Below, piece after piece: positions 9,271-17,298 of a DNA stretch of 64,000 bases. The stretch covers positions 1 through 64,000 of the forward strand of contig JASBVF010000010.1 in the NCBI GenBank assembly GCA_030147525.1, written 5' to 3'. The DNA is from Bacteroidota bacterium. GTDB taxonomy: Bacteria; Bacteroidota; Bacteroidia; Chitinophagales; Saprospiraceae. Position numbers and translations under genes: made by a program. Position 1 is the first letter of the stretch; every line of letters begins with the position of its first letter. The notes beneath the pieces were generated by a model that ran no database searches, had not been told where the DNA came from, and saw only the letters and a list, made by a program, of their open reading frames with translations.

Positions 9271-11049
9271 ATGAAAAAGTTATACCTGATACTACCCCTG
9301 CTGGTCCTTTTTTGCGGAGCAATGAACGGCCAGGACATTCACCTGTCGAACTACCAGCCGGCCGGCCTGCTTTTTAACCCGAGCCGTACGGCACTCATGC
9401 AGGCTGACGTTCAGTTTGGCGTTCAGTACCGCAGCCAATGGGCAAATATTGCGACAGCTTTCACCACGATGGGGGCTACCGCCGAACTTAAGGGCAAAAA
9501 GACTGGCCTTGGCCTTCAGATTTATCAAAACCATGCCGGCGAAGCCAGTTTGAAAACCACCGGCGTGATGCTGAGTGGCGCTTATCATAAAAAACTGGCC
9601 CGGGAAGGTACCCTGTCGCTCGGTTTGGCTTTAGGTCGTTTGCTGAAGCAATTTGATCCTGCCGCTTTCACGTACGACAGTCAGTATCTTGATGGCGAAG
9701 GTTACGATGCCTCGTTGGCCAGCGGTGAGTTTTTTCAAAACACCACCACATCAAACACTGACTTCGCCATCGGTCTCAACTGGCAGGGCGCTTTGAGTGA
9801 AAATGGAAAAACCCGTGGGCGGGCCGGTTTTGGTCTGTCGCATGTCCACCTTCCACGTGAAAGTTTTTTGGGTGAAATAAGTGAGCTTCCGATGAAAACC
9901 GTACTGATGGCAGGCATTGATTTTCGGGTGGACGACCGGTTTTCCGTGTCCCCGGATTTGCTTTTTCAAAAACAGGGCGTTCACCGGGAAATCGTAGCCG
10001 GTGTCACGATCAGTGCCTGGATGAGTCCGGAAACCCGCCTGCGTTTCGGCATGGCTACCCGCCTGAAGGATGCGATTATCGGGCAGGTGGCGCTTGACCT
10101 GGGCAACAAAAGTATCTGGCTGAGTTACGACGCCAACACCTCCGGGCTTCAGTCCGCCTCCGGCGGAAAGGGCGCCCTGGAGGTCGGGCTGTACCTGCGT
10201 TTTGACAGAAACAAACAAAAAGTAATGAAGGACAGCGACGGCGACGGAATCTTCGACAACCGGGACAAATGCCCCAAAGTGCCGGGCCTTCCTGAACTCA
10301 GCGGCTGCCCTGAACTACCCAAAGAAACCCCGAAAAAAGAAGACTCCGACGGCGATGGCGTCACCGACGACCTCGACCAATGCCCGCTCGAACCGGGCCT
10401 GGCTGTTTTCTACGGGTGCAACGACCGTGACCGTGACGGAACTTACGATCACCTGGATGCCTGCCCCGAACTTTTTGGCCCGCCGGAAAACAAAGGTTGC
10501 CCGACGAAGTCAAGAGACTCCGACAAGGACGGCATTCCGGACGATGAAGATTATTGCGTGTACCTCAAAGGCACCTGGGAATTTAACGGTTGCCCCGACT
10601 CCGACAAGGACGGCATCTCCGACGTCGACGATGAGTGCCCGTACCTGAAAGGCACCCGGGAAAATGACGGCTGCCCCTTCGGCAACGGCTCTCCAGCCGA
10701 AGCGACTTACGACCTGGACCAGGTCATTGTCGAATTTGATACAGACAAACATGCGCTGACTTTCTTCGCCCGTGCCCAATTGGATGAATTTGCCTGGAAA
10801 GCAGGTTCGCAGTTTGGCTACCGGCTGGTGGTTTCCGGCCACACGGACAGTGAGGGCAACGAAGAATACAATTACCAGCTTGGCCAGCGCCGTGCGCAAA
10901 TGGTGCGGGATTACCTGATGGGCAGAAGGATTGCTTTTGATAAAATGACAATCATCTCCTACGGTGAGGTCATTCCCCGCAGGGAAAATACTACCTCCGG
11001 CGGCAAAGCCCGCAACCGGCGGGTGGAGGTGACGATGGTGAGAGAGTGA
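9271..11049 (+). CDS. PorP/SprF-family T9SS membrane protein fused to TSP3 repeats and an OmpA domain
   Basis: 592 residues beginning with signal peptide MKKLYLILPLLVLFCGAMNG. Residues about 20-310 match the PorP/SprF pattern (QDIHLSNYQPAGLLFNPS near the start, then an outer-membrane beta-barrel). Residues about 318-475 hold calcium-binding thrombospondin type 3 repeats (DSDGDGIFDNRDKCP and relatives). The C-terminal part is an OmpA-like peptidoglycan-binding domain (SGHTDSEGNEEYNYQLGQRR). The fusion would join a T9SS substrate-docking barrel to the cell wall. I use ATG 9271 rather than the TTG two codons earlier. The stop codon lies within a GTGAGAG-type simple repeat. Likely one operon with the gene before. 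Confidence 0.93.
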   Translation: MKKLYLILPLLVLFCGAMNGQDIHLSNYQPAGLLFNPSRTALMQADVQFGVQYRSQWANIATAFTTMGATAELKGKKTGLGLQIYQNHAGEASLKTTGVMLSGAYHKKLAREGTLSLGLALGRLLKQFDPAAFTYDSQYLDGEGYDASLASGEFFQNTTTSNTDFAIGLNWQGALSENGKTRGRAGFGLSHVHLPRESFLGEISELPMKTVLMAGIDFRVDDRFSVSPDLLFQKQGVHREIVAGVTISAWMSPETRLRFGMATRLKDAIIGQVALDLGNKSIWLSYDANTSGLQSASGGKGALEVGLYLRFDRNKQKVMKDSDGDGIFDNRDKCPKVPGLPELSGCPELPKETPKKEDSDGDGVTDDLDQCPLEPGLAVFYGCNDRDRDGTYDHLDACPELFGPPENKGCPTKSRDSDKDGIPDDEDYCVYLKGTWEFNGCPDSDKDGISDVDDECPYLKGTRENDGCPFGNGSPAEATYDLDQVIVEFDTDKHALTFFARAQLDEFAWKAGSQFGYRLVVSGHTDSEGNEEYNYQLGQRRAQMVRDYLMGRRIAFDKMTIISYGEVIPRRENTTSGGKARNRRVEVTMVRE

Positions 11050-11083
11050 GAGGAGTGAGAGAAGTGAGAGAGTGAGAGGCCTC
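11033..11083 (+). repeat. Degenerate GTGAGAG tandem repeat at gene end
   Basis: Five to six units of GTGAGAG with one- or two-base spacers run across the stop codon of the PorP/SprF-OmpA gene and into the intergenic DNA. Confidence 0.7.
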
Positions 11084-11124
11084 CGCAAAAACTATGGATT
11101 TATTGGTTTAGGTGTAAAACCCAA

Positions 11125-11157
11125 GGGCTGCTTCCTGCCGGAGCAGCTCTTTTTTTT
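11125..11157 (+). terminator. Intrinsic terminator after PorP/SprF-OmpA gene
   Basis: GCTGCT (11127-11132) pairs with AGCAGC (11142-11147), with extra GG/CC pairing around the loop, followed by TCTTTTTTTT. The T-run passes directly into the first TTTCCC of regulatory copy B. Confidence 0.75.
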
Positions 11158-11260
11158 CCCAAACCGGGAAAGGATTTTTCGAAACGGGAATGGGGTAGTT
11201 TTTGAAAATTTTTTAAAACACTGAAAATCAGTCAATTAGAATAATTTTTTGGTTGGCATG
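11155..11260 (+). promoter_or_regulatory. Composite surface-regulon element, copy B
   Basis: TTTCCC-AAACC-GGGAAA (11155-11171, centre 11163) is followed 20 bp on by TTTTC-GAAAC-GGGAA (centre 11183). The perfect CTGAAAATCAG (11221-11231) has its centre 43 bp from the second site. TTGGCATG (11253-11260) follows with GG 29 bp past that centre. The start codon at 11306 is 51 bp after the GG. Confidence 0.75.
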
Positions 11261-11305
11261 TTTATGGAAAAACGGAAAGGCAAGTGATAATGTAAACAAA
11301 CAACC

Positions 11306-12052
11306 ATGATTTTTAACTACCTGGCATCGTTTGCCGTCGTTTTAGTTCTGGCCTCGTGTAGCGGGCCTCAGCAGCTGTTCGAGAATTCATTCCCGGCGGC
11401 TGACAATCAGAAAATTCTCCAGCAATATTTCCGTCCGAAAGAGCCGGTCATTCAGCCCGGCGATAAAATTACCCTGAGCATCTGGGGCCATGAAGAACTG
11501 AGTATAGGCTCTGTCAACAGTGTGTTTGCGTCCAACGAAGCCACCGGAAAATGGATCGTCGTGGACAACGACGGCGAAGTGAACCTGCCTCAAATCGGAC
11601 GGGTCACCGTAGCGGGTTTCGACGTAAAGGAAATCAACTACGTCCTGGAAGAAAAATACAGTGCCCTGCTCAAGGATCCCATCATCAACGTGAAAGTGCT
11701 CAACCACTACGTGACCGTGTTGGGCGAAGTCAACCAACCCGGCAAGTACAAACTCGACAACGAGCAGGTTTCCCTGATTCAGATTCTTGGCGAAGCGCAG
11801 GGCCTTTCGCCGTATGCCCGGGGCGAGCAGGTAAAAGTCGTGCGGCCTGTGAACGGCAAATCCATCGAACTGATCGTGGACCTGACCGACCTCGTCTCCA
11901 TCCCCGAATACAACATCATCCTTCAACCCGACGACCTGGTTTACATCGCCCCCAACAGGAAAAAAGGCTCCGATGAAAAACTCCGGCGAGCAACGACCGT
12001 CACCGGAATTATCACCGGCATTGCCGTCGTAGCGTCAATTTTTCTGAAATAA
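11306..12052 (+). CDS. Polysaccharide export lipoprotein (Wza-like, SLBB)
   Basis: 248 residues with a lipoprotein signal (MIFNYLASFAVVLVLASCSG; lipobox LASC), so it is probably anchored in the outer membrane. Residues about 50-135 are the polysaccharide export domain (IQPGDKITLSIWGHEEL). Residues about 135-215 are an SLBB domain (VTVLGEVNQPGKYKL). The last 20 residues are hydrophobic (TGIITGIAVVASIF), which is unusual for classic Wza but common in Bacteroidota versions. It forms the outer-membrane exit for polysaccharide chains together with the Wzc-like protein that follows 70 bp later. It is the first gene behind regulatory copy B. Confidence 0.93.
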   Translation: MIFNYLASFAVVLVLASCSGPQQLFENSFPAADNQKILQQYFRPKEPVIQPGDKITLSIWGHEELSIGSVNSVFASNEATGKWIVVDNDGEVNLPQIGRVTVAGFDVKEINYVLEEKYSALLKDPIINVKVLNHYVTVLGEVNQPGKYKLDNEQVSLIQILGEAQGLSPYARGEQVKVVRPVNGKSIELIVDLTDLVSIPEYNIILQPDDLVYIAPNRKKGSDEKLRRATTVTGIITGIAVVASIFLK

Positions 12053-12122
12053 AAAACTGCCGGATGGCCGCCTCAGCTGCTACCTGAATTTTAGTGCCCC
12101 ACATTTTAAATTGAAAAGTGAA

Positions 12123-14420
12123 ATGAATTTTAAAAAAGAATATCAGCAAATCATCCTTCCCCTGGTCAAGTCTTCGCCGGTCATCATCGGGTTGATCGTC
12201 ATCGCCGTGCTGGTCATGCGCAGAGCAGTGACCTACATGACGCCGGAGTACCGGGCGAGCGGCGCCATCAAAATCAATAACCTGAGCTACAGCCAGGCAT
12301 CGTTTGGCCTGTTCGGGAAGGAGGAGGGCAGTTTGCCCAAACAAAACGAAAATTTCCTGACGGAGGTGGAGGTGTTTCAAACGCACGATTTAATCGAAAA
12401 AACACTTGAGAACCTGAACTGGGAACTCTCCACCTACCGGGTTGGAAAGTTGGGCTTTGATGAGATTTACGAAGAAAGCCCCTTCGTTATCGAGTACTCG
12501 GACGTGGATGCGTCCGTTCGTGACCAGCTTTTTCATTTCGATTTCCTTGGCGACGGCAAGTTGCGTTTTCGCTCGGGAGGCGAGGGAGATTCTACCGGCG
12601 TGGCAGTGGCTTTCGGTGAAAAAGTGCAACTGCCCGGCATCACTTTTTCCATTGCTCCCAGGGAGGATTTTTTGAAAAACAAACCGCAGAGCCTGAAGCC
12701 CGGCGACCGGTTTGCTTTCAAAATCAACAGCATGGAGGCCCTCGTGGCCAAGTGCAGCGGCAAGCAGCTTTTTGTGAAACCGGTGGAAAAGGACGTCTCC
12801 ATCATCAAAATTTATTTCAACCACGAACTGCCGGAAAAGGCGCAGTTGTTCGTCAACGAACTGATGCGTACCTACATTGAGGAAGGCCGTCTGAGCAAGG
12901 AAATGCAGGCAGGCGAAACCCTCGAATACCTCGACCGGCAAATCGAGGAAGTCAGCGAAAAACTGCGGGAGGCAGAGTCGGAACTTGCCTACTTCCGTTC
13001 TGCCAACCGCCTCATTAACACCACTCAGGAAACTGATGCAACCCTGAAAGAACTCACCCAACTCGACTTGCAGAAAGTGGACCTGGAAATGAAAACCTCC
13101 GAACTGAAGCGCCTGCACAACCATCTCTGGACAGGCAATTACCTCAGCGATTTTTCACCCAACTTCGAAGCCCTGCAAGACCCCATCTTCCGGGAATCGT
13201 ACCTCAAGGCTCAAATTTATGAGAGCGAACGCAAGGACCTGCTCCAGAAATACACGCCTCAAAACCCGCAGGTGACCAACATCGAACAAAAAATCAAGGA
13301 AGTGCGCACCTTCCTCAACGAAAGTGTCAACTCCACCATGTCCAACCTCGGCATCAAAAAAGACGAGGTTGATAAAAACATCGCTTCCGTTGGAGAGCGC
13401 ATTCAGCATTACCCGGAAAAGGAACGCCGGCTCGTCGTGCTCGAGCGGGAGGTGAGTCTCAACGAGGGCATGTACAGTTACCTGGTGAAAAAACGCACCG
13501 AGCTGGCCATCGGCAAATCCTCCGAGATGTACCCGCACAAAATCATCGAGCATGCCGAACGTCCGAAGAGCATTGCATCACCCAACAAATCGCTGCTCTA
13601 CGGTCTGGCCGTGCTCATGGCCTTGCTGGCGGGCATGGTGTACGCCTACCTGCGCAGCTACGTAAAATCAACGGTGGCCGGCAAAGACGAATTGGTTGCC
13701 ATTCCGGCGCCGGTGATGGGCGTGGTGTACAAAAAAGGTAAAAAACAAACGGACGAATTCGACCTGGTTTCCGGCCTGGTGGCCAATTTGAAAAAACTGC
13801 CGCCCTCCAGTGTCAGAGGTCAGGGCCAGCTTTTTGTCACAACCTCGATGGTGCCGGGCGAAGGGAAGTCCTTCACTTCGGCACAGCTGGCGAAAGCATT
13901 TGCCGCTTCCGGCATGCAGGTTTTGCTGGTTGACATGGACGTGCGCAAGCCGAGCCTGCACGATAAATTAGGGCTGGACAACACCGTGGGCTACTGTGAC
14001 ATTCTCGAAAAACGCATCTACGCCCTCAATGCCATTCAGCCGACCCATCAGGAAAACCTTTTCATGCTGGCAGCCGGACATTTTCAGTCAGATAATTATG
14101 CCCTGCTCTTCTCCCGCATGTCCCTCGATTTCATCTATGATTTTCGCTGGCATTTTGATGTGGTCATCGTCGATACACCGCCAGCCGGCATTTTCGAAGA
14201 CAGCCTTCCAATGATGAGTGAAAGCACAGCCAACCTCTTCGTCCTACGCCGGGGTTTCACCAAACGGAGGATATTGAGCAAGATCAGCCAACTACTGGAG
14301 GATACGCAGATACCTAACCTTCACCTCGTACTCAACGATGTGAAAAGTACGGCGAAAGTGCCTGGCTACAAGGAGTATGTCAAAAAATACTATGCTCACC
14401 AGGTGGCATTAACTGCTTGA
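12123..14420 (+). CDS. Wzc-like chain-length regulator and bacterial tyrosine autokinase
   Basis: 765 residues. An N-terminal Wzz domain has a transmembrane helix (SSPVIIGLIVIAVLVM) and a second near residue 500 (LLYGLAVLMALLAGMVYAYL), with a long periplasmic coiled-coil between them. The cytoplasmic BY-kinase carries Walker A in TTSMVPGEGKSFTSAQ, Walker A' in VLLVDMDVRKPS and Walker B in VVIVDTPP. The C-terminus holds the expected tyrosine cluster (GYKEYVKKYYAH). It controls polymer length and export through cycles of tyrosine phosphorylation. I use ATG 12123; a TTG four codons earlier is possible. The next gene overlaps or abuts its stop. Confidence 0.95.
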   Translation: MNFKKEYQQIILPLVKSSPVIIGLIVIAVLVMRRAVTYMTPEYRASGAIKINNLSYSQASFGLFGKEEGSLPKQNENFLTEVEVFQTHDLIEKTLENLNWELSTYRVGKLGFDEIYEESPFVIEYSDVDASVRDQLFHFDFLGDGKLRFRSGGEGDSTGVAVAFGEKVQLPGITFSIAPREDFLKNKPQSLKPGDRFAFKINSMEALVAKCSGKQLFVKPVEKDVSIIKIYFNHELPEKAQLFVNELMRTYIEEGRLSKEMQAGETLEYLDRQIEEVSEKLREAESELAYFRSANRLINTTQETDATLKELTQLDLQKVDLEMKTSELKRLHNHLWTGNYLSDFSPNFEALQDPIFRESYLKAQIYESERKDLLQKYTPQNPQVTNIEQKIKEVRTFLNESVNSTMSNLGIKKDEVDKNIASVGERIQHYPEKERRLVVLEREVSLNEGMYSYLVKKRTELAIGKSSEMYPHKIIEHAERPKSIASPNKSLLYGLAVLMALLAGMVYAYLRSYVKSTVAGKDELVAIPAPVMGVVYKKGKKQTDEFDLVSGLVANLKKLPPSSVRGQGQLFVTTSMVPGEGKSFTSAQLAKAFAASGMQVLLVDMDVRKPSLHDKLGLDNTVGYCDILEKRIYALNAIQPTHQENLFMLAAGHFQSDNYALLFSRMSLDFIYDFRWHFDVVIVDTPPAGIFEDSLPMMSESTANLFVLRRGFTKRRILSKISQLLEDTQIPNLHLVLNDVKSTAKVPGYKEYVKKYYAHQVALTA

Positions 14421-14425
14421 TTCAC

Positions 14426-15772
14426 ATGTCTTTAGTAAAAAATAAAAACCTGAACACGAAACATTTCATCCGGCAAATTACCACCGGCAAGGTCCTCGTC
14501 CTGTTCGATCAGGCTGTCGTATCCGGGGGGAATTTTACGCTGGGCATCCTGCTGGCCCGGCTGCTGGGGCTGGAGGTTTTCGGCGTTTACAGCCTGCTCT
14601 GGATGGGGGTATTGTTTGCGCTCAGTCTGCATCAGGCTTACCTGACGCAGCCGCTGCTCACCTTGTTTGCAGGTAAAAAAACGGAGGAACAGCCGGGCTA
14701 TCTCCGGCAGCTTTTTAAAATACAATTTTTCATTTCGGCGGTGGTGGCGCTGTTGGCTGCAGGTGCATTCGCCCTGTTGAATATGGCCGGCATTGACGCC
14801 GCATGGCTGAGGTACCTGCCGCTGACGGGTGCACTGACGGCCGTATTTCTGGCGCAGGACTTTTTCCGGAAAATATTTTTTGTGAAAAAACAATACCGCC
14901 AGCCGCTGCTCATGGATGTAGTGCTCTATGTGCCGCTGCTGATTGGATTGCCACTGCTGCATGCGGCCGGGCTGCTTGATCTTCCGGCGGCCCTTCTGGT
15001 CATGCTTGGAGCTTACTGCCTGAGCACGGGTATTTCTGTGGCTGGTTTTTTTCAAAAAAAATCAATGAAGGACGAGCACCAGCCTTCCATCAAAAACCTG
15101 TGGAATCCCCATTTTTTAAAAACCGCAAAGGAACATTATCACTTTTCGATTTGGCTGTTGGGCACCTCGCTGTTACAGTGGTTTTCCGGCAATTTTTTCC
15201 TCATCGCTGCCGCTGGCGTGCTGGGGACGGTTGCCGTTGGAGCCTTGCGCATGGCGCAAAACATGGTTGGATTGTGCCACGTGCTTTTCCTCGCCATGGA
15301 AAACATCGTACCGGCTGAGGCTGCCCAACAGTACTTTAAAAATGGTCAAACGCAAATGTTCGCCTACCTGCGCCGGGTGAGTGTGCTGGCCGGAATTCCG
15401 GTCGTGCTCATGCTGGCCGGGCTGACCCTGGCTGCCCCCTGGCTGATCGGCTGGTTGTATGGCAGTGAATACCTGCCTTACAGCTACCTCGTGGGGGCGT
15501 ATGCGTTGCTTTATATTTTCGTTTTCATCGGCTACCCGCTGCGATTTGCTATGCGCACGCTTCAATTCACCTCCCCCATTTTTGCCGCCTACTGTCTGAG
15601 CAGTGCCGTGAGTTTGCTGGTGGCATTCCCTCTGGCTCAAGCCTGGGAAATGAACGGCATTCTGGCAGGGCTACTGGGTACACAGCTGATCACCCTGGCC
15701 GTGTATGTTTTTTTTCTTTTGAAAAAACGAGCGTCAACCGTAGTCCGTCAGCCGTCAACCGTCAACCAATAA
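14426..15772 (+). CDS. Wzx-like polysaccharide flippase (MATE/MOP family)
   Basis: About 448 residues, strongly hydrophobic throughout, with the MOP-superfamily start (VVSGGNFTLGILLARLLGLEVFGVYSLLW). It would flip lipid-linked repeat units across the inner membrane. It follows the Wzc-like gene within a few bases, so one operon is likely. Its last 13 codons are encoded by a perfect-period heptamer repeat (15732-15766), which gives the unnatural tail ASTVVRQPSTVNQ; the ancestral C-terminus was probably shorter. A TTG three codons upstream of the ATG is also in frame. Confidence 0.88.
   Translation: MSLVKNKNLNTKHFIRQITTGKVLVLFDQAVVSGGNFTLGILLARLLGLEVFGVYSLLWMGVLFALSLHQAYLTQPLLTLFAGKKTEEQPGYLRQLFKIQFFISAVVALLAAGAFALLNMAGIDAAWLRYLPLTGALTAVFLAQDFFRKIFFVKKQYRQPLLMDVVLYVPLLIGLPLLHAAGLLDLPAALLVMLGAYCLSTGISVAGFFQKKSMKDEHQPSIKNLWNPHFLKTAKEHYHFSIWLLGTSLLQWFSGNFFLIAAAGVLGTVAVGALRMAQNMVGLCHVLFLAMENIVPAEAAQQYFKNGQTQMFAYLRRVSVLAGIPVVLMLAGLTLAAPWLIGWLYGSEYLPYSYLVGAYALLYIFVFIGYPLRFAMRTLQFTSPIFAAYCLSSAVSLLVAFPLAQAWEMNGILAGLLGTQLITLAVYVFFLLKKRASTVVRQPSTVNQ
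15732..15766 (+). repeat. Five tandem heptamers (CGTCAAC type) at the end of the flippase gene
   Basis: CGTCAAC, CGTAGTC, CGTCAGC, CGTCAAC, CGTCAAC in perfect 7-nt register. The array encodes the C-terminus of the flippase and ends just before its stop codon. Confidence 0.85.
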
Positions 15773-15780
15773 AATTGAGC

Positions 15781-16893
15781 ATGAAAATTATACACGTCGT
15801 ACTTGGAAAAGCAAACCCCGACCGAATGAACGGGGTCAACAAAGTGGCCTATCAACTGGCCAAAACGCAATGCGAACTCGGCTATGATGTCTCCGTTTGG
15901 GGCATTGCGAATTCGGTGGAGCACAACTATCCGGAGCGGAATTTCAGCACCCGGCTTTTCATGCAGCAGTCCAATAAACTCTGGCTGGATGCAGCGCTGG
16001 AAAAGGAAGTCCGGCAACTGCCTGAGGACGCTGTGGTGCACCTGCACGGGGCGTTCATCCCTGAGTTTTTCCACCTGTCCCAAAAATTGCACAGCCAGGG
16101 AATCCGGTACGTGTATACGCCACACGGCTCACTGACGGCGGCGGCCATGCAGCAAAGCAAATTGCGCAAGCAAGTGTATTTTTCTTTGTTTGAAAAAAAG
16201 CTGATCAAAAATGCCAAGACCGTGCAGTTGCTCGGAGAACAGGAATATTCCTACATCGACCGGCTGGTGGAGGCGCCGCACAAAGTGCTGATTCCCAACG
16301 GGATGGATTTAGATGAAATACCTGCCCTGCCTGAAAAAAGCGAGCGGGAAGTACCCGTTTTCAACTTCTGCGGCCGGCTCGACACCTACCACAAAGGGCT
16401 CGACCTAATGCTGACCGGGTTTCAGTTTTTTTTAAAAAAAGGCCACCTCGCCCGCCTCGAGCTCATTGGCGATGGCGCTGACCGCCCGGCGTTGGAACAG
16501 CTGACGGAATCGCTGGGCATCCGTGAACATGTCATTTTTCATGGTGCCAGATACGGCGATGAAAAATACCAGCTCATGGCGCAGGGCGATCTGTTTTTAC
16601 ACACCTCCCGCATGGAGGGCTTCCCGATGGCGGTACTCGAAGCTGCTGCGCTCGGCCTGCCCTGCCTGACCAGCGAACCGACGAACATCAACAGCTACAT
16701 CCGCAAATTTGACGCAGGCATACCGCTGGCTGAGCATACGCCGGAACACATTTGCGAAGCGATGGAAAAGGGGCTGCATTTTTTCAAAACAAAACAACTG
16801 GAACAACTGGGCGAAAATGCACGTCGGATGGTTTCACAGGCTTTTGACTGGAGAAACATCTGTGAGGAATTGGCTGGCGTGTATCAGGCGTAA
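15781..16893 (+). CDS. Glycosyltransferase family 4 (GT-B)
   Basis: 370 residues starting MKIIHVVLGKANPDRMNGVN. It has the GT-B fold pattern: an N-terminal N-G-V acceptor loop, FNFCGRLDTYHKGLDLML at the start of the second Rossmann domain, and SRMEGFPMAVLEAAALGLP, the E-x7-E motif that binds the nucleotide sugar. It adds one sugar to a lipid-linked oligosaccharide in the cytoplasm. It lies 8 bp after the flippase stop and is likely the last gene of the wza-wzc-flippase operon. Sugar specificity cannot be read from sequence. Confidence 0.93.
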   Translation: MKIIHVVLGKANPDRMNGVNKVAYQLAKTQCELGYDVSVWGIANSVEHNYPERNFSTRLFMQQSNKLWLDAALEKEVRQLPEDAVVHLHGAFIPEFFHLSQKLHSQGIRYVYTPHGSLTAAAMQQSKLRKQVYFSLFEKKLIKNAKTVQLLGEQEYSYIDRLVEAPHKVLIPNGMDLDEIPALPEKSEREVPVFNFCGRLDTYHKGLDLMLTGFQFFLKKGHLARLELIGDGADRPALEQLTESLGIREHVIFHGARYGDEKYQLMAQGDLFLHTSRMEGFPMAVLEAAALGLPCLTSEPTNINSYIRKFDAGIPLAEHTPEHICEAMEKGLHFFKTKQLEQLGENARRMVSQAFDWRNICEELAGVYQA

Positions 16894-16916
16894 ATTTTTT
16901 GTCCAGGAAGTAGAAG

Positions 16917-16995
16917 TTTTTCCCAAAATTGGAAAAAAGTTGCCTGTGTTTTGAGTGTAATTTGCTGAAAATCAGACGGGTAGATATTTGCCATG
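16917..16995 (+). promoter_or_regulatory. Composite surface-regulon element, copy C
   Basis: TTTTTCC-CAAAATT-GGAAAAA covers 16917-16937 (core TTCCC-AAAAT-TGGAA, centre 16927). The perfect CTGAAAATCAG lies at 16965-16975 with its centre 43 bp away. TTGCCATG (16988-16995) follows at the 20-bp distance seen in copy A. The first ATG in range is 17043, 53 bp past the box. Confidence 0.7.
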
Positions 16996-17042
16996 CTTTT
17001 TGTTTGCTGAGTGTTGAATGGTCTTAACCTACTAACAATCAC

Positions 17043-17240
17043 ATGGATTTGAACATAATTTACGCATTGATTTTCTGGCCACTTTTGTTTCTTTTTTTTG
17101 GTTTAATCTCGACTCACGGCCTTCAGGCTCAAGCGCTCGGGTTTATCTATGTCCTACTGACGGGCACCGGCATCAGCCTCCCGTGCAGATCTTCCACCCA
17201 CACACATACCAAACAAAGTATCAGACCGGCAAAGGGTTAA
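17043..17240 (+). CDS. Small hydrophobic ORF, possible leader peptide or gene remnant
   Basis: 65 codons starting at ATG 17043, with a signal-peptide-like start (IIYALIFWPLLFLFFGLIST then HGLQAQA) followed by an unconvincing tail rich in T, H and S. I do not recognise a family. It deserves mention because its ATG lies at the distance from regulatory copy C (53 bp) at which the real genes start behind the other four copies (39-53 bp). It could be a translated leader for the giant gene downstream, the signal peptide of a decayed gene, or chance. Confidence 0.35.
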   Translation: MDLNIIYALIFWPLLFLFFGLISTHGLQAQALGFIYVLLTGTGISLPCRSSTHTHTKQSIRPAKG

Positions 17241-17298
17241 ACCTTCGATTTGCCAATCCTCAAGTAAAACTATCAAAAAGCAAAAACTCATTTTGAAT

